The translations under genes and the position numbers were made by a program. Below, one piece after another: positions 1-12,279 of a stretch of DNA of 64,000 nt. Position 1 is the stretch's first letter. Every line of letters begins with the position of its first letter. Origin of the DNA: Anarhynchus alexandrinus (lineage: Eukaryota > Chordata > Aves > Charadriiformes > Charadriidae); NCBI GenBank assembly GCA_008711295.1, contig VUYV01000181.1:1306413-1370412 (forward strand), written 5' to 3'. The notes under the pieces were generated by a model. That model did not search any database and had not been told where the DNA came from. It saw only the letters and a program-made list of their open reading frames with translations.

Positions 1-2257
1 CCGGGAATGGCTCTCACAGGGTTCCCGCTCCTCACACCGAGGGTTTGGTCATCACTGGGAAGGTGTCCGGCGGGTGCCGGGGTCTGAGCGGCGCTGGGGC
101 GCGGGGAGGGGAGCACGAGGAGGGGTTGGTTATCCGGGAGTGGGGAACCGTGCAGGGATGAACGAGCAAAATGGCTTATTTTAATAACGACCTTCAAGAA
201 TTAAATAAAAACACAATAATCGCGGTAGATTAGGGAGGGCAAGCCAATTAAATACAAAACAGGCTTTGTGAAACGCCACGACGGATAAGGCAGGGCTGCA
301 GCCTCCCGAATCAGCGACGAGTGGTGAAGCATCGCATATGTCGGGGGGTCTGGGGGCAGGCAGTGAGCATCCCAAGCCCGGCAGGCTGCCTCGGAGAAGG
401 CAGGGGTGAGAAGGCTCTCCCTGCCTGCTCCTGCCTTCCCTACGACAGCGTCGGGGGGGGCGGAGAGGAGGGAGGAGGTGGGGAGGGCGGCCGGGAGCCC
501 CGAGGCACGGAGTAACAATCCTCCAACTTTAATATCTGCTGTTTCATTTTATATTCATCATGTCAGCGTAATCTGCTTTTATGGGAATCGTCTTGGTTCC
601 CAACCAAATGCATTTAGGCCCTTTTGCTTTTAAGTTTGATTGTAATGCGAGTTGAAGACTCCAGTGAAATGTTTCTGTGTGAGGGCTGTGGCAACGGCGA
701 AGGGAAAAACAGAACGAGAGAATCAGCGGGAAGGGATCTTGCTGCGGTCGCTGCTGTCCCCTGCCTTGTCCTGGGCAGGTGACCTTCTGATGGGCACCGG
801 CCCACGTTGGGGTCTGAGCCCCGGGAAAGGTTTTGTTTGGATGGCTTGTTTGATTTCCAAGGAAAATGTGGGAATTGTAGTTTTATTGGACCCAGAGCTC
901 GAGGAAAGGCAGAAAATTCCCTTCTCTGAAGTTGAGCCCATGGTTAGGCGATGCCGGAGGCTGGTGGGGCTGTCGGGGAGCGGTGGTGCTTTGGGCTCAG
1001 CTGAGCTGTGTGATGGGAGACGAAGCGCAGGTGTGGAGAGTTGGGGGTGAGTGGCCGGGTGGGGCTGGAGAGGAGATATCTCTGCCCCCCATCACAAGGG
1101 GAATGGGTTCCTCAGGTCCTCTGCTCTGGGATGGAGGAACGTGGTGGTCTGTGGGCTTTGGAAGTGGGAGAAGGGGTCTGGTGAAGGAGGATCCTCATCG
1201 TCCCTTCTCTGCCGTTGCCTGTTGGGTGCAGTGAGCAGGTAGGAAGATGGCATGGCAGATGTTTCATGGTCTGTTTGGCTCTTTGACTCGGTGTTTTACC
1301 CGTGGAGCTGTGTTTGAACCCCGGCAGAGAGCTCCCTGTCTGCCAGACAAATAGCTGCAGACTGCGAGTGCTTTTTTACCGCTGCCCATTTAAAACCTGA
1401 ACTGTCTCTCATTCTATTTTGGTGCAGGAATGCCCTTAATTTGTTCCAAAAGCATTTGAAAGCTCTGATAACAGGCAATCTCGCCGCAGAGTATTGGATC
1501 CTTTCTGATGGACGGGCTATCGCTGCTGTAACTACCGTGTAGATAGTGGAGTGACAATGCGTGTCCAGTGAAACACAGGCGGTGTAATATTCATGTCAAG
1601 TATATGAGGCCAAGAAACTTCCTCGCGTTGGGATATTGAAGGGTTCAGCAGCTAACGGGGCTTGAAAAGGCGCTTTTTTCTTTTTTTTTATTTATTTTTG
1701 TGAGCAGCGAATCTGATTGAAGGCTCACGACGTCCTGGCAATGCGGGGAGCAGTAATGGGCAGGTTTCCTGCAACACGGGCTGCAGGGGTGAAAAGCATA
1801 CAGGTATTTATAAATGTATGGTAAATGGTACCCAGGCTTGGCAAGTCAATTGCCTTGCTGCTGGGTTTGCTTCAAATTGTGAAATGAATGTTAAATTGAA
1901 GTTTCTACTTTTGGAAGAGACCTTTTGAAAATGAAACAGGCTTATCTTCAGTCTAGGCTAAAATCCAAAAAATTGCCTATATCTCAGAACTCCTCAGAAA
2001 TGTTCTCTGTGATCCGTTTAAACATCCCATGCAAAAATGTGTGTGCAAGGGAAAAAAATGTGGAGAAAGATTGACCCAGAGGTTTTTTTTCTCTGCTTCC
2101 CTAATGTGATGCAGCCCTTGGGAGCCGTGGCAGTGGGGTCCTGGTGGCACCCACAGCAGGTCTGGGCGGTGGGCTGGGGGACAGAACCTCCTTCCCTGGG
2201 CCCTTTTGGAAAGGTCTGTCCAGGGTGTGTGTGTGTGGTGAGTGTGTAATGCTGTAA

Positions 2258-2655
2258 ATCACACAATCACAGAGTGGTGAGGGTTGGAAGGGCCCTCTGG
2301 AGCTCCCCCAGTGCCACCCCCTGCCAGAGCAGGGGCACCTCCAGCAGTGGCACAGGACGGCGTCCAGGCGGGTTTGGAATGGCTCCAGAGTGGGAGACTC
2401 CCCCACCTCTCTGGGCAGCCTGTGCCAGTGCTCTGCCACCCGCACAGGAGAGAAGGCCCTCCTCAGGTTCAGATGGAACTTCCTATGGTCATGTTTGTGC
2501 CCATTCCCTCTTGTGCTGTCACTGGGCACCACTGGACAAAGACTGTTCCCATCCCCCTGGCACCCTCCCTTTAAGAATTGATCAGCATTGATAAGATCCC
2601 CCCTCAGTCTTCTCTTCTCCAGACTAAAGAGCCACAAGTCCCTCAGCCTTTAAAT
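2258..2655 (-). mobile_element. CR1 LINE 3' fragment (CR1-E-like), antisense
   Basis: The + strand begins with the complement of a CR1 3' end (tandem ATCACA-type octamers at 2258-2273). It continues with the standard untranslated/ORF2-end text: 'gggttggaagggcc', 'ctctgggcagcctgtgccag', 'cattgataagatcccccctc' and 'cttctccagactaaagagcc'. The family resemblance to CR1-E is from memory of avian consensus sequences. Positions 2276-2476 are identical, in reverse complement, to 53691-53891. The left boundary is clear; the right one is blurred by decay past about 2655. It is a 5'-truncated, non-functional copy in intron 1. Confidence 0.9.
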
Positions 2656-4934
2656 CGTCTTCTCTTATGGGTGACTGTCGCTCGGAACAGAATTAAGATG
2701 GCTTTGCATAACCAGTCCCATCTCTTGATGCTCCTGTGCTGTCCCACGGCCCGTTTGTCTCTGTAGAAGAGCTTGTGCTACCTGTCCCGAAGCGGAGTTA
2801 CTGCTTTTAGTCCTAAAAGTAGAATTTGTTGCAATCTTAATTAGACAAGGAGATGCTTTTCAGTACAGACCTTTGAAGTGTCGCTGGGAAGACGACTGCA
2901 GTTAAGCAGCGCTGGTGTCCCTCTTGTTTTGTTCCTACTCTCACCGCTGTAAGAAATCTTCCGCTTTAGCCTCTTCGGAGGCGAGAGACACAAAGCTCTC
3001 GTGTCATTATGTTCCCAGGTCCTGCCCAGGCTGTGCTCCTGCAGCGCAAGCCGCAGGGCTGGCTTGATTTACGGGGCACAGAGCGCAGGCAGCGCCTCTT
3101 GCCTGCGATGTGCTCCAGCAAACCGCTCTTTCTGTGAAAGGAGGGAAAGGCATTATTAGGAGCGATGGCATTGCAGCGGCGGAGAGGTGACAGGGAGTTC
3201 GCGCGTCCCCTCCAAAGCGCGAGCTCCTGATGGATCCTGTGCGTGGTCAGGAGCTGTTTAGTTTTTCTCCTTTGAGCGCTCAGATGTGCCGAGAGATTGG
3301 GGATAAGGACGGGCGCTGTGCTCGGGAGGCAGAGATAATGAGCGCAGCCCTCTGATTAGATTCAGGTGCAGCCGGCTCAGGGATGTCAGTGGTGTAATTA
3401 GTGAGGTGCCAAATCAGGGAGCTGGCAGTATGGGGGTACCCTTGTCCCTGCCCTCAGCCGGGCTGTGCAGCGATGGGGGGGTCCTGCAGGAGCCGGGGCG
3501 CGATGGGGACCGCTCTGGGACCAGGGGGTGGTTGGCTCCGTTTTAATCCACAGTGGAAAGCCGGGAGCCTGCTGCTGGAAAACGTATTGATTTCAGGGGT
3601 AAGAAAAAATCGGTCCTGAAGGATCGAGAGGTTTTTGTTGCTGGGTTGGGACCTGGGTCGGTAGAAGTGGAGGTGCCTGGTCTTGTAGCCTTGTGAGCTG
3701 GCACCTAAGAGTTTTGAAGCATCTCATCCTGAAAGGTGTGGGTGACTCCTCAGGACAGCCTCAGCTGGGCTTGTTCCTTCCTTCGTCTCCACTGGGAGCT
3801 GGAACTGGACGTGCTTTTGCTCAGCTGGGTTCAGGAAAGTGAAATGCAAAATGCCTCTGCTGTTCCCTGGCCGCTGTACCCGCAGGGGAACGAGCCCTGT
3901 CCTCCCCGCTGACCCTCTCGCCAGTGATGCTCTGCGGCCAAGGTGTGGAGGAGGACCTTGTCTCCGTTCCCACCGTGGTGCCAGGGGAACCTCAACTCAT
4001 GCTGTCAGGCTTTCTGGAGCAGACACGCCGTGCAGATTGCAGGTCATAGTCCGTTACAGCCGGTTGCTCTTCCCAAACAGGAGGGAATTGAATTTGGGTC
4101 TCCCACAACGCGGGTGATTGCCGAAGCCGTGGGCCTGGTGACTAAGAGGACCTGATTTGCTTCCCGTTGCTTATATTGCAAATGGAAAAACAAACACCAA
4201 AAAAAGAGGTGGTGGAAGGAGAAATATTTTGGCTCATTTTGCGCTCATATTTTTTTTTTTTTTTTCGGTTTTGATTCCGTTGCTAAACTGCCAAATCGGT
4301 TCTTTGCAGAGAAGCGTTGAAAACTTGATGGGCAGCTGTGGAGCTGTCAGCGCTGCTGCCGCCCGGCCGGGACGGGAGCTGCAGCTGAGCCCCGGAGACT
4401 GCGGACCTGGGAATGCCTTTGGGTTACTTGGTGCCTGGGGGGGTCATCCGAACCCTAATTAGTCAGGGGAAGGTGCCGCGGTAGATGTGTGTGCCGGGAT
4501 GCTCCAATCCCAGCTCCCGGGGCGCTTGCCGGTCAGGATGGGGTGGGCTGTAAGGCTAACAGAAGGCTGCAGAGGAAGACCAACAGGCACGCAACCCCCA
4601 GGTCGGTGGGTATTTGTCAAACCTGGTGGTTATCTCTTCTTTCTGCTGCTCTGGGTCTGTGTTGGGGCCGTCCCTGCTAAAGACAGCTCTAAGTGCTGCC
4701 TCGGTACCTGGAAGAAGGTTTCCCCTGTAAACGCCGGCAGAGTGTGTACTGCTGGCTGCGTTTTGGCTTGCTTGGCACCGTGTCCTCCCCCCACCCCGTG
4801 GCGAGCAGCAAACCTCCCCTGGGCTTGGCTGCAGACCCCTGGGAGCTTCTTCCAGCCTTTCTGCTGGGAGAGCTGTAGGAGGTTAAAGGCACCTTGTGCG
4901 GTGTGTTATTTACTGCTGTTGCCTTCCTAGCCCA

Positions 4935-5135
4935 AAAATCCCAAGGCGCTTTGTAGCCCCGTGCTTTTTATTAAGGAAGACAACTGTTACTGTTTGTATA
5001 TGGGGGAAGTAGCAGAGAGAGAGGCCAAAAAAACAATGCTCGAGCTCATCCTGCAGATCAGAAGCAGTATCTAGGGGTAAGAGTCAAAAGTCCTGATTTC
5101 CAGGAGTCCTAATAATACCGCCCTTTAGCACCGTG
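4935..5135 (-). repeat. Possible MIR-like SINE remnant, antisense
   Basis: The stretch 'gggggaagtagcagagagag', followed by 'gatcagaagcagtatctagg' and 'aagtcctgatttccaggagt', resembles the reverse strand of MIR-type SINEs (a 'ggggaaactgaggcacagag' to 'aacccaggagtcctgactcc' pattern). It ends about 40 bp before the ASTN2 exon acceptor. The match is by eye and patchy; ordinary intronic sequence is the alternative. Confidence 0.35.
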
Positions 5136-5174
5136 GAGAAAACTGATCCTCAGCTGCGCGTTTTGTCCCTGCAG

Positions 5175-5362
5175 AGATGTCGGGGACCGTGGCTGACATT
5201 TCGCTGGTGCACTGGAAGCAGCAGTGGCTGGAGAACGGCACCCTGTACTTCCACGTCTCCATGAGCAGCGCCGAGCAGCTCTCCCGGGCCACTCCCCCGA
5301 GCCTCCAGGAGCCTTCGGAGATAGTGGAGGAGCAGATGCACATTCTTCATATCTCGGTCATG
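5175..5362 (+). CDS. ASTN2: ASTN2 exon (probably exon 2), lumenal N-terminal region
   Basis: The product is astrotactin-2, a two-pass membrane glycoprotein of neurons. It binds astrotactin-1 and controls its surface level during glia-guided migration, and it affects trafficking of synaptic surface proteins (family knowledge). The exon has acceptor CAG at 5172-5174 and donor GTGAGT at 5363-5368. It starts with AG, which completes a Glu codon whose G comes from the upstream exon, and then carries 62 full codons. I recognise the vertebrate ASTN2 text: an ISLVHW...WLENGTLYFHVSMSS stretch with two tryptophans (codons 13 and 17), an N-glycosylation sequon NGT at codon 20, then EPSEIVEEQMHILHISVM just before the membrane helix. 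The ATG at 5177 is an internal methionine, not the start. This part is extracellular/lumenal. The intron after it is phase 0. The exon is 188 bp. Confidence 0.94.
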
Positions 5363-5954
5363 GTGAGTCAAAGCCGCCAATGGCATCCATCGGAGGGGAC
5401 GGAGGATGGCGTGGGAGGGGACGGTGGCTGGCCACCAGGTCGTGGTGGGAGGGTGGTGATCAGGAGCAGGGTGGCAAGTCTGGGTTGCAAATGTCCACGT
5501 CCCTTCTCGGTTGGGCCTCCAGAGAGGGAGAGATGTGTGTGGATGGGCCAGGGCAAAAAAAGAGTGGTTGGTCTTTTAAGAAAATGGAATAAAATAAAAC
5601 AACAGACCGTAGGGAAGAAGCTGTTTGGAGGGTAACAAGGGAGGTTGTGGTTCCTCCTGCCTCTGCTGGCAACCGGTGAGGGGTGTGAGTGGAGTATTTC
5701 TCCTTGGTCTTGCGTTTGGGCATGCACAGAGGCAAGATTTGGGTTTGGTCATTTCTTCTTGAAGGTTTCTGAAACTGAATTTTGCCTCTCACGTGGGTGT
5801 GGGCTATAGCGTGATATCCTTCTCTTGCAAAGGATGAGCCTGACTGAAAAGTAAAAAGATGATCCAGATGCTTTGAATATCCTTATCTCAGGTGTTTATG
5901 TGACCTTTTATTAACATATCATGTATGTGCTTTGTGGCCTTTTAAAATGCTTAT

Positions 5955-6065
5955 TTTGGTATCTCATGAGGTGGCTGCCTACGTATTTGGATCTGGTCCA
6001 TCATCCCTCTGTGCCTTAGAGCTCCATCTGTAAAATGGGACTAAATGTATTGTCCCTTAACTCCC
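5955..6065 (+). repeat. MIR-type SINE remnant
   Basis: The sequence 'ccctctgtgccttagagctc' followed by 'catctgtaaaatgggactaa' is close to the conserved MIR segment ('cctctgtgcctcagtttccc', 'catctgtaaaatggggataa'). MIRs are old amniote SINEs that survive as degraded copies in birds (family knowledge). It lies about 600 bp downstream of the exon at 5175-5362. Boundaries are approximate. Confidence 0.6.
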
Positions 6066-8674
6066 ATTGGGATAAACTATCCCGTCAATAAAAGAAAAAA
6101 AGAAGTTAGGCTTGTGGAGCCTGTGTACCTGCGTGTCGCCTATTTGCCCAAAGAAAGCCTTTTATAGGATTGGGGATCCCATTGCAGCAACCCTCTGCAA
6201 AAGGTGCATCTGTTCATATCTTGGAAGCCGTGTGTCATCTCCGCGCCTTCTGTTCTTCGTTTTGGAGCAGAGACGATGGCTGCACGAAGCCTGTATTTTT
6301 CCATTTGAACAAGCAGCTATTTGGCTTTTACAACTTAAATCTAGTTTTTTGAGCATCTTGGCCCTTGTCGGTGGGGCTTTAGATTGGGCAGCGAGTGCAC
6401 GTGAGCACAGACGGAGGCTTTGCGTTAAGGCTGTTGGGCAAGATAAGATGCGCTGTGATAGGAGGTGGCAGAAGGGAGAGGGGTCAGGGACTGCAGCTTA
6501 CGGGGTTGGATAGGGAATGTTTTTATGTCCTGCTAAAAATGTCAGTGTGATGGAGTTTTGGAGGGGAAGAAAGGCCAAACTGGTATACTTGGAAAATGAG
6601 TCTGAAAAAGTAAGAGAGGGAGAGCAAGAACCCGAGTCTAGGGTGTGAAAAGCTCGATCCCTGGTTGGAGCGTGGGCTTGCGTGGCTATTGTGGGCAAAC
6701 CGCGGCGAAGTGGCCCGTGGCTGCGGGGGACGCTGGCCCTGGAGCCTGGCGATTACTGCAACCGCTGGAAATGCAGCTTTTCCTTAGCAGGGAGAGATTC
6801 AGCCCTGGACCTCAGCCCTTGCTGAAGCTGATCTTGCTAAAAAACATGACGGTTGTAATGGATTGATGCTTTAGAAGTAAGTTTCTTTGAAAAATTCCTG
6901 CCTGGAGCCTTCATGTGCTGTACCTCGGAGCGCAGGAGCAGCGATGCGGGTGGGGTGGAGCTGAAGGCATCGCTCTGCGTATCACAGCAGAAATGTGTGT
7001 TTTCGCTCTAATCCTGGGTTAGCCGGGGAAGATACGCTTTGCCACATCTCGCTGAAGCCGATAGCGCGGGAGCATCCGTGGCTTTGTTGTGCGAGTTAAC
7101 TCCTGCCCTGAGCCTCTCCTGCGAGCAAGGGGAAGGCGGGAGAGAAACAAATGTTCCTCCTACACAGTATGAGCCATAATTCCACTTTCTGTATAAATCC
7201 TGACACTCCTCGCGACGGCAGCTGAGGTCCCAGGCAAGGATGTGGATCCGGGATGGGGTATGGGCTGGATGTGTCTCCCTGGGGAGGCAGAAGCTCCAGG
7301 GTATTTCTTCCCTGGGTTGGGATTGCAGCACAGAATTGAAGCTTTGCCCAGTTTTGGTTTTTTGTTGTTTTGTTTTTTTTTTTTTTTTTTAGAAGATTCA
7401 TTAACTTTTTGAGTGAACCCGAGCCAAGTTTTGAGTTACTAGCAGAAGACAAATGTGTGTTTTGTTGGGTTTTTTCGCCCTCGAGACCACATGGAGTTCT
7501 GTAGCTGAAGTAAAACGGGGTGAAAGTCTTTTGTTTCTTGGGTGAAATATTTCATCCGAGTCCCCAGGCTCCGCGCAGGCTGCTTTCCCACGCCTTTACC
7601 GCCCTCCCTGAGCCCAGCTAAATGCCATCCCAGCGAGCCCCCGTCGCTCGAGCTCCGCTGCTCCCCAGCCCTCGGCATCCCACACGTGTGGTACCCGCTC
7701 CCCTCCTCCCTTGCGCCCGCCGTGTCCGCATCCCTTCTCCTGCCTCGGGATGCAGCTGGACATCCCCGGGACCTCCTTTCCAGCTTCTCCAATACTTTTC
7801 CTTCTGCTTCCTCCCGTAAAGCCCGATGTCTCCTGCGTGCTCTCTATGGACTAAAACACCGTTCCCGCTACGCAGGAGGAGTCTGAGCCCGCCTCGGCAT
7901 GCCGGCTCTGCGTGCCCCCTTCATCATCAGCCCGGCGTCTCGCTACGGGGGACAGGAGGAGACAGGGGAAAGTGCTTCCTTCCATCTCCTTTAAGTGGCT
8001 GTAACACTCCCTTTTACCTGTCTCCTCGTCCTCCGGCTGAGTTATGGAAAGCCAGGGAAGGTTTGCCTGGGGGATCTCGCTAATCCCCCGCTCAGGGAGT
8101 ACTCTGGGAAAGCTTTATTGGGCAGTGAGACATCTCCGAGCTGAGCTCCCTCTGACGGGAACGTTATTTTGGATTTCTGCAGATGTTTATGACTTGGCTG
8201 GTTCCTCTGGCTCTGCCTCTAAAGCCAAAACCCCCTCTGCGCTGCGTGGGGACTCCGGGGAGGGGTGTAAGTCCCGGGTTTGCTCCTTCTTCCAGTGTGA
8301 TGGTGTGTGGCTTTCTGATTTGGGGTGGGTTTGCTTCCAGTGCAGCAGGAAAGGGGCCACCGGTGTCTGTGACCTCCTGTCCCTGGGGCCACCATCTGCC
8401 CCCGCAAAAGCCGCGGGTGCTGGCTGATCATGACCCCCGTCACACCTCCCTTCTCAAGCTCAAGGGCATCTTTGACAGCAAAATAATACTTGATTTCCCC
8501 CCCCCCCCTCTTTCCTCACTGTTTTTTCTTAATCTCTCCCCAGTGAGACATAACATTAATTACTGCAGTTAAAGGGAATTCAGTCTCCATTACTGTCTGC
8601 CACCCCTTTCCTCTTGGCTTGAGCATCTGAAATTTGTCTCCCAGATGAAAAGAACGGAGGAAAGGGAAAAAAAA

Positions 8675-9215
8675 CCCAACAAATATGCAAATGCTAGATT
8701 TTATTTATTTACCTTTTTTTTTGCGCAGTGTCAAGTAGAAAGGAATCAATATTTTTGTCATTATGCCTCTTGTGTTTTTTCCCCATAATCTTAGCTGTCA
8801 TTTGGGTTTAATTGTGTTGTTTCCTCTTGTGTGGAAGTAAATCTTATCTGTTTTGGATTAAAATTCAATGAAGGTCACAGCAGCTCGAAAACTTACCAGG
8901 CTGCAGCAATTAATGTTCATTTGGCTTTGATAAATTGGAATGTTCCCCACAATAGGACTGGAGTGGATTTCAGAAGCAATAATTCTTCCATTAACTCAAT
9001 GATTCCCCGCGTGATGGAGCGTCTTGTCACTGCTCTGTTTGTCATCTGTCACTTCAAGGATCCGGGCATATGCCTGATATGATTTATCATGATTATTGGG
9101 GCTGCTTGTGTCAAAACATTTTAAACCACTAATTATTCCAGCCTTGTAAATTGCTGAATTTAACAAAACATAAGAGAGAGATATTTTGTTGTTGTTGTTT
9201 CCCACCATCTTGTGT
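8675..9215 (+). promoter_or_regulatory. Candidate conserved non-coding element, AT-rich
   Basis: An AT-rich, CpG-poor island inside a GC-rich intron. It contains a perfect POU octamer ATGCAAAT at 8685-8692 and TAAT-core homeodomain-like sites such as 'gcagcaattaatgttcattt' near 8904. The sequence is complex, with no repeat signature. It is in the intron of a neuronal gene, so an enhancer is plausible. Nothing here proves conservation or activity. Confidence 0.3.
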
Positions 9216-10607
9216 CCCTGTTTAATTATTGCTCGGCGTCGTGGTTAATTCAGACCTGGGGCGTTCGCTGTGGATGGGGGTTTATTTGCCGGGCTCTGGG
9301 GAGGCGGAGGAGTGGGGATGCTTTATCTCTGCGTTGACCCACCTCGTGGACCTTCGGTACAGCCATCGCAGCCGTCGGCTCCTCCCAGCCCCACGGCGGC
9401 CCGGGATGCAGGTTTGGGAAGAGGATGCAAAGCCACATCCCTTCCCGCTGGCGGAGGGATGGGTTTTCCTCCCTTAAGCCTGTGGGAGAGATGCTGGTGA
9501 AAGCCCTGGGTGGGGGAGATGAGAGCTGGGACCGTGGCTGTGTGGTGATGAGGTGTGCAAATGAGCTACGTGTCGCCTCTGCTCCGGCTCCAGCAGAAAT
9601 AAGGTGGGCTTTTTTGAGAACGGTAACAAGCAAAAGCCTTGTTCCATCTTGTACGGTTGCCCTGCAAGGGAGCATTTCAGTGTCTGGAATAAAAGGTGAC
9701 CAGACCTCATCAGGCTGCCTTTTTTTTTTAATATTATTATTTTTTATTTTTAATGCCTACTTTCTGCCGGCTGTTACCGGCAGTAGACAAGTTAGTGGCT
9801 GGTTTCTAGGTCTCCCAGCAGACTTTTTCAGCTCTTATTTATACGAGTTTCCTTTTTTTCTTCTGGTTCTTATGCATCCTGATGTTTCCCTTATGATCGG
9901 CCATCGGTGCTGTGCTCCATCAGCCTCTGAGCTGGGTGTGAAGTGTGCTCTTAAACATTTTGCTCTGCTTTCACCTCCCGCCGTGGCGCGGGGCCGGGGA
10001 GGGGTCCTGTGCGCCCGATGCTCCGCGCAGGCGGGTCCTGGCACGTGCGGTTCCTCGGGGCTGGGGCAGCTCTCTGCCTTCTTAAGCACCGCAATAACAT
10101 CCGAGAGCGAGTGAGGTTTTATGAGCCGCTGCTGTCTCATTTCTGAAGCTGCTGTCACCCAGCGAGGGCCATCACAAGTGCATCCATTTGTTGTGTGTTT
10201 TTTTTTTTTCCCCTTTTTTGCCGTTACCTGTGACCCATATCTCAGCTCTCCCTCCCTCCCCACTTCACTGCCCGTGTTTCCTGGGGAGGGAGGGATGCTC
10301 TCCATTAGGCTCTCGGCTTTCAGCTTGGCTGCACAAACCGTGGTGTGTGGGTGGCACCGTGCTTGTCCTGCACAATCATTGGGGTGCGATGGCAGCCGTC
10401 CCCTGGCCGGACGAGCCCCTTGGTGCCTTGGCTGCCCTGAACACAGCATCCATCCAGCGTGTTGGACATGATGCTGAGGTCTTCTCCAAACAGCTGAGCA
10501 AGCCCAATTGTCTTTCAGTCTGCATGTGCTGGTGGGGGCCATTCTCCTTCCCAGAGATGGGTATAATGTCACACCAGTGCAACTGGGTTTATCTTGGCGT
10601 GCGTGGC

Positions 10608-10878
10608 AGGGGAGAGGAGGGGTAATGGCTTCAAACTGGAAGAGGGGAGATTTAGATTAGATGTTAGCAAGAATTTTTTCATTGTGAGGATGGTGAGCCC
10701 CTGGCGCAGGTTGCCCAGAGAAGCTGTGGCTGCCCCATCCCTGGAGGTGTTCTAGGCCAGGTTGGACGGGGCTTGGAGCAACCTGGGCCGGTGGGAGGTG
10801 TCCCTGCCCAGGGCAGGGGGTTGGAACTGGATGATCTTCAAGGTTCCTTCCAACCCAAACCATTCTATGATTCTATGA
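10608..10878 (+). mobile_element. CR1 LINE 3' fragment, sense
   Basis: Starts near 'ggggtaatggcttcaaactg' and runs through 'ggttgcccagagaagctgtg', 'ctggatgatcttcaaggttc' and the terminal octamer repeat 'cattctatgattctatga' at 10861-10878, the usual end of avian CR1. It shares its subfamily text with the copies at 17480 and 38341. 5'-truncated and non-coding. Confidence 0.95.
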
Positions 10879-11384
10879 CACCCTTTGCAGAGCTGGGGTG
10901 ATTCCCATCCTCCCCAGCAAACAGCTCTCTGAGGGATCACTCCGGGTCCCATAGGCTTTGGACACATCCACACGTTGGCTCCTTCAGCTCTGGCATTCCC
11001 CTCTCCTTGGCCATCATTTGAGTGGTGTCTCATTTTCCTACCCAACATTATTTTGTCCTCTTTGGCAGCAAACCGTCCAATGGATTTATTTCCCGACCGA
11101 CCGTGTGCTCACAGCTGCGTATCGGCATGTCCTGCGGGATAGCTGGCTGCTCCAGTGGAGCTGGGTGCTTTGGTGGATCCAAAATGTTGCTTGAGCCTTC
11201 CTCTGGCACCTTGCAGCATGTCTTGCTGATGGCAGCTCTGGAGCTCCTGTCAGCCAGCCCAACTGGGAGGGGGGGGAATCGGTGTAACATGAGTAATGAG
11301 GTAGTGAAGAAGGCACAACATCTGTGTCATCATTTCTGCACCAGGAGGTCAACCAGATTCATAAAACATACACTTCCAGCTTGT

Positions 11385-11490
11385 GATATGTTTAGGAATT
11401 AATTAAGCTAGGGAGAGAATTGCTGCTGCAGCAGATTTCCTTATCTGAAAGGTATTAAAAAGCTAAATTGATCTCCAATGAGCTGGTTTT
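11385..11490 (+). promoter_or_regulatory. Small AT-rich candidate regulatory block
   Basis: Contains 'aggaattaattaagctaggg' (overlapping TTAATTAA/TAAT cores), 'gctgctgcagcag' and 'gctaaattgatctcc'. It is CpG-free and repeat-free, unlike its GC-rich neighbours. Could be a homeodomain-bound element; could be chance. Confidence 0.22.
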
Positions 11491-11910
11491 ATTAGAAAAA
11501 CAAAACCAAAAAGAAAAGCCCCAAAACCCCAGGAGCTGGGTTCAGTGTGTCCCTGTGTGGGAATTGCTCTCCCCGGCTCCTCACATGTGGGGAGAGGAAA
11601 GAGAGGCGCCCACCCCAACGTGCTAATGGATCGAGCATCCCCCGATCCCCGGGAGGCGGCTGGGAGCCGCAGGCTCTGTGCTCATGACGGACCAAGCTGT
11701 TGGCACCTTGCCTGGAGCAGTGTCCCATCAGCGGTCCCCCCGGTCTGCTGAAGGTGACCCTCAGCTCTTCCCTGAGCTGCTTTGGGGTGGCCAAAGGGGC
11801 TGGTGAGGCCTTTGTTGGGTCTACTGGCCCAAGGTGGTGAGGCTGAGCACTTGCAGGCCCTGTTGAGATGGGGACTGGAGCTCAGCACAGAGGAACATGG
11901 ACTTCACCCT

Positions 11911-11952
11911 GATAACCCTTACCTGCCCCTTGATAACCCTTACCTGCCCTGC
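11911..11952 (+). repeat. Two-copy 21-bp tandem duplication
   Basis: The unit 'gataacccttacctgccc' plus three bases occurs twice in a row with a 21-bp period; the copies differ only at the 3' end. The embedded TAACCC is not part of a telomere-like array. Likely replication slippage. Confidence 0.8.
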
Positions 11953-12279
11953 GCTGCCTGGAGCACCGTGGGGACAGTAATGAAGTCACACGTGAGCACC
12001 TGAACCGGCGTGGGGGGGTGGCTGGTGGACAAAGCTAGAAGCAAGCCGCCCGGTCCCCTTGCCCCGATGCTGTCGGTGACATCTGCCCTTTCTCAGGGTG
12101 GGAACTTTCTTTGGCGACAAGTTTCACTTCCGTAATGTGCCATTAACCAACTTTTAGTAGGGTGGGAGAAGCAGACTCTTGCGTTCACCCTCCCCCTCTC
12201 CTCTGCTCCCCTCCTCCTTTGCAGAGACGGTATAAAACAGGGACTAAATGTAGTTAACGATGTGCTCTTGTATTTAGGG

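Larger units (their letters stand above)
1..5174 (+). other. ASTN2: ASTN2 intron 1, 3' part
   Basis: Non-coding sequence upstream of the first recognisable exon. It ends in a polypyrimidine stretch and CAG (5161-5174). Positions 1-150 are GC- and CpG-rich and might be the shoulder of an upstream CpG island, but no exon-like frame is visible. An antisense CR1 lies at 2258-2655 and a possible MIR remnant at 4935-5135. A T-run sits at about 4250-4265. About 1300-1700 is AT-rich and could be conserved non-coding DNA. In 2660-4930 I see only short chance ORFs. The first coding exon with the signal peptide must lie before the window, because the exon at 5175 starts inside a codon. Confidence 0.85.

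Noticed and set aside
9835..10572. 245-codon minus-strand ORF
   Set aside because: No domain or motif, a competing + strand frame over the same bases, and intronic position.
11911..11952. Interstitial telomere repeat
   Set aside because: TAACCC appears only within a 21-bp unit repeated twice, not as a hexamer array.
12231..12237. TATAAAA as a core promoter
   Set aside because: No initiator, first exon or start codon context nearby. A single TATA word in AT-containing intron is expected by chance; kept only as context for the CpG block.
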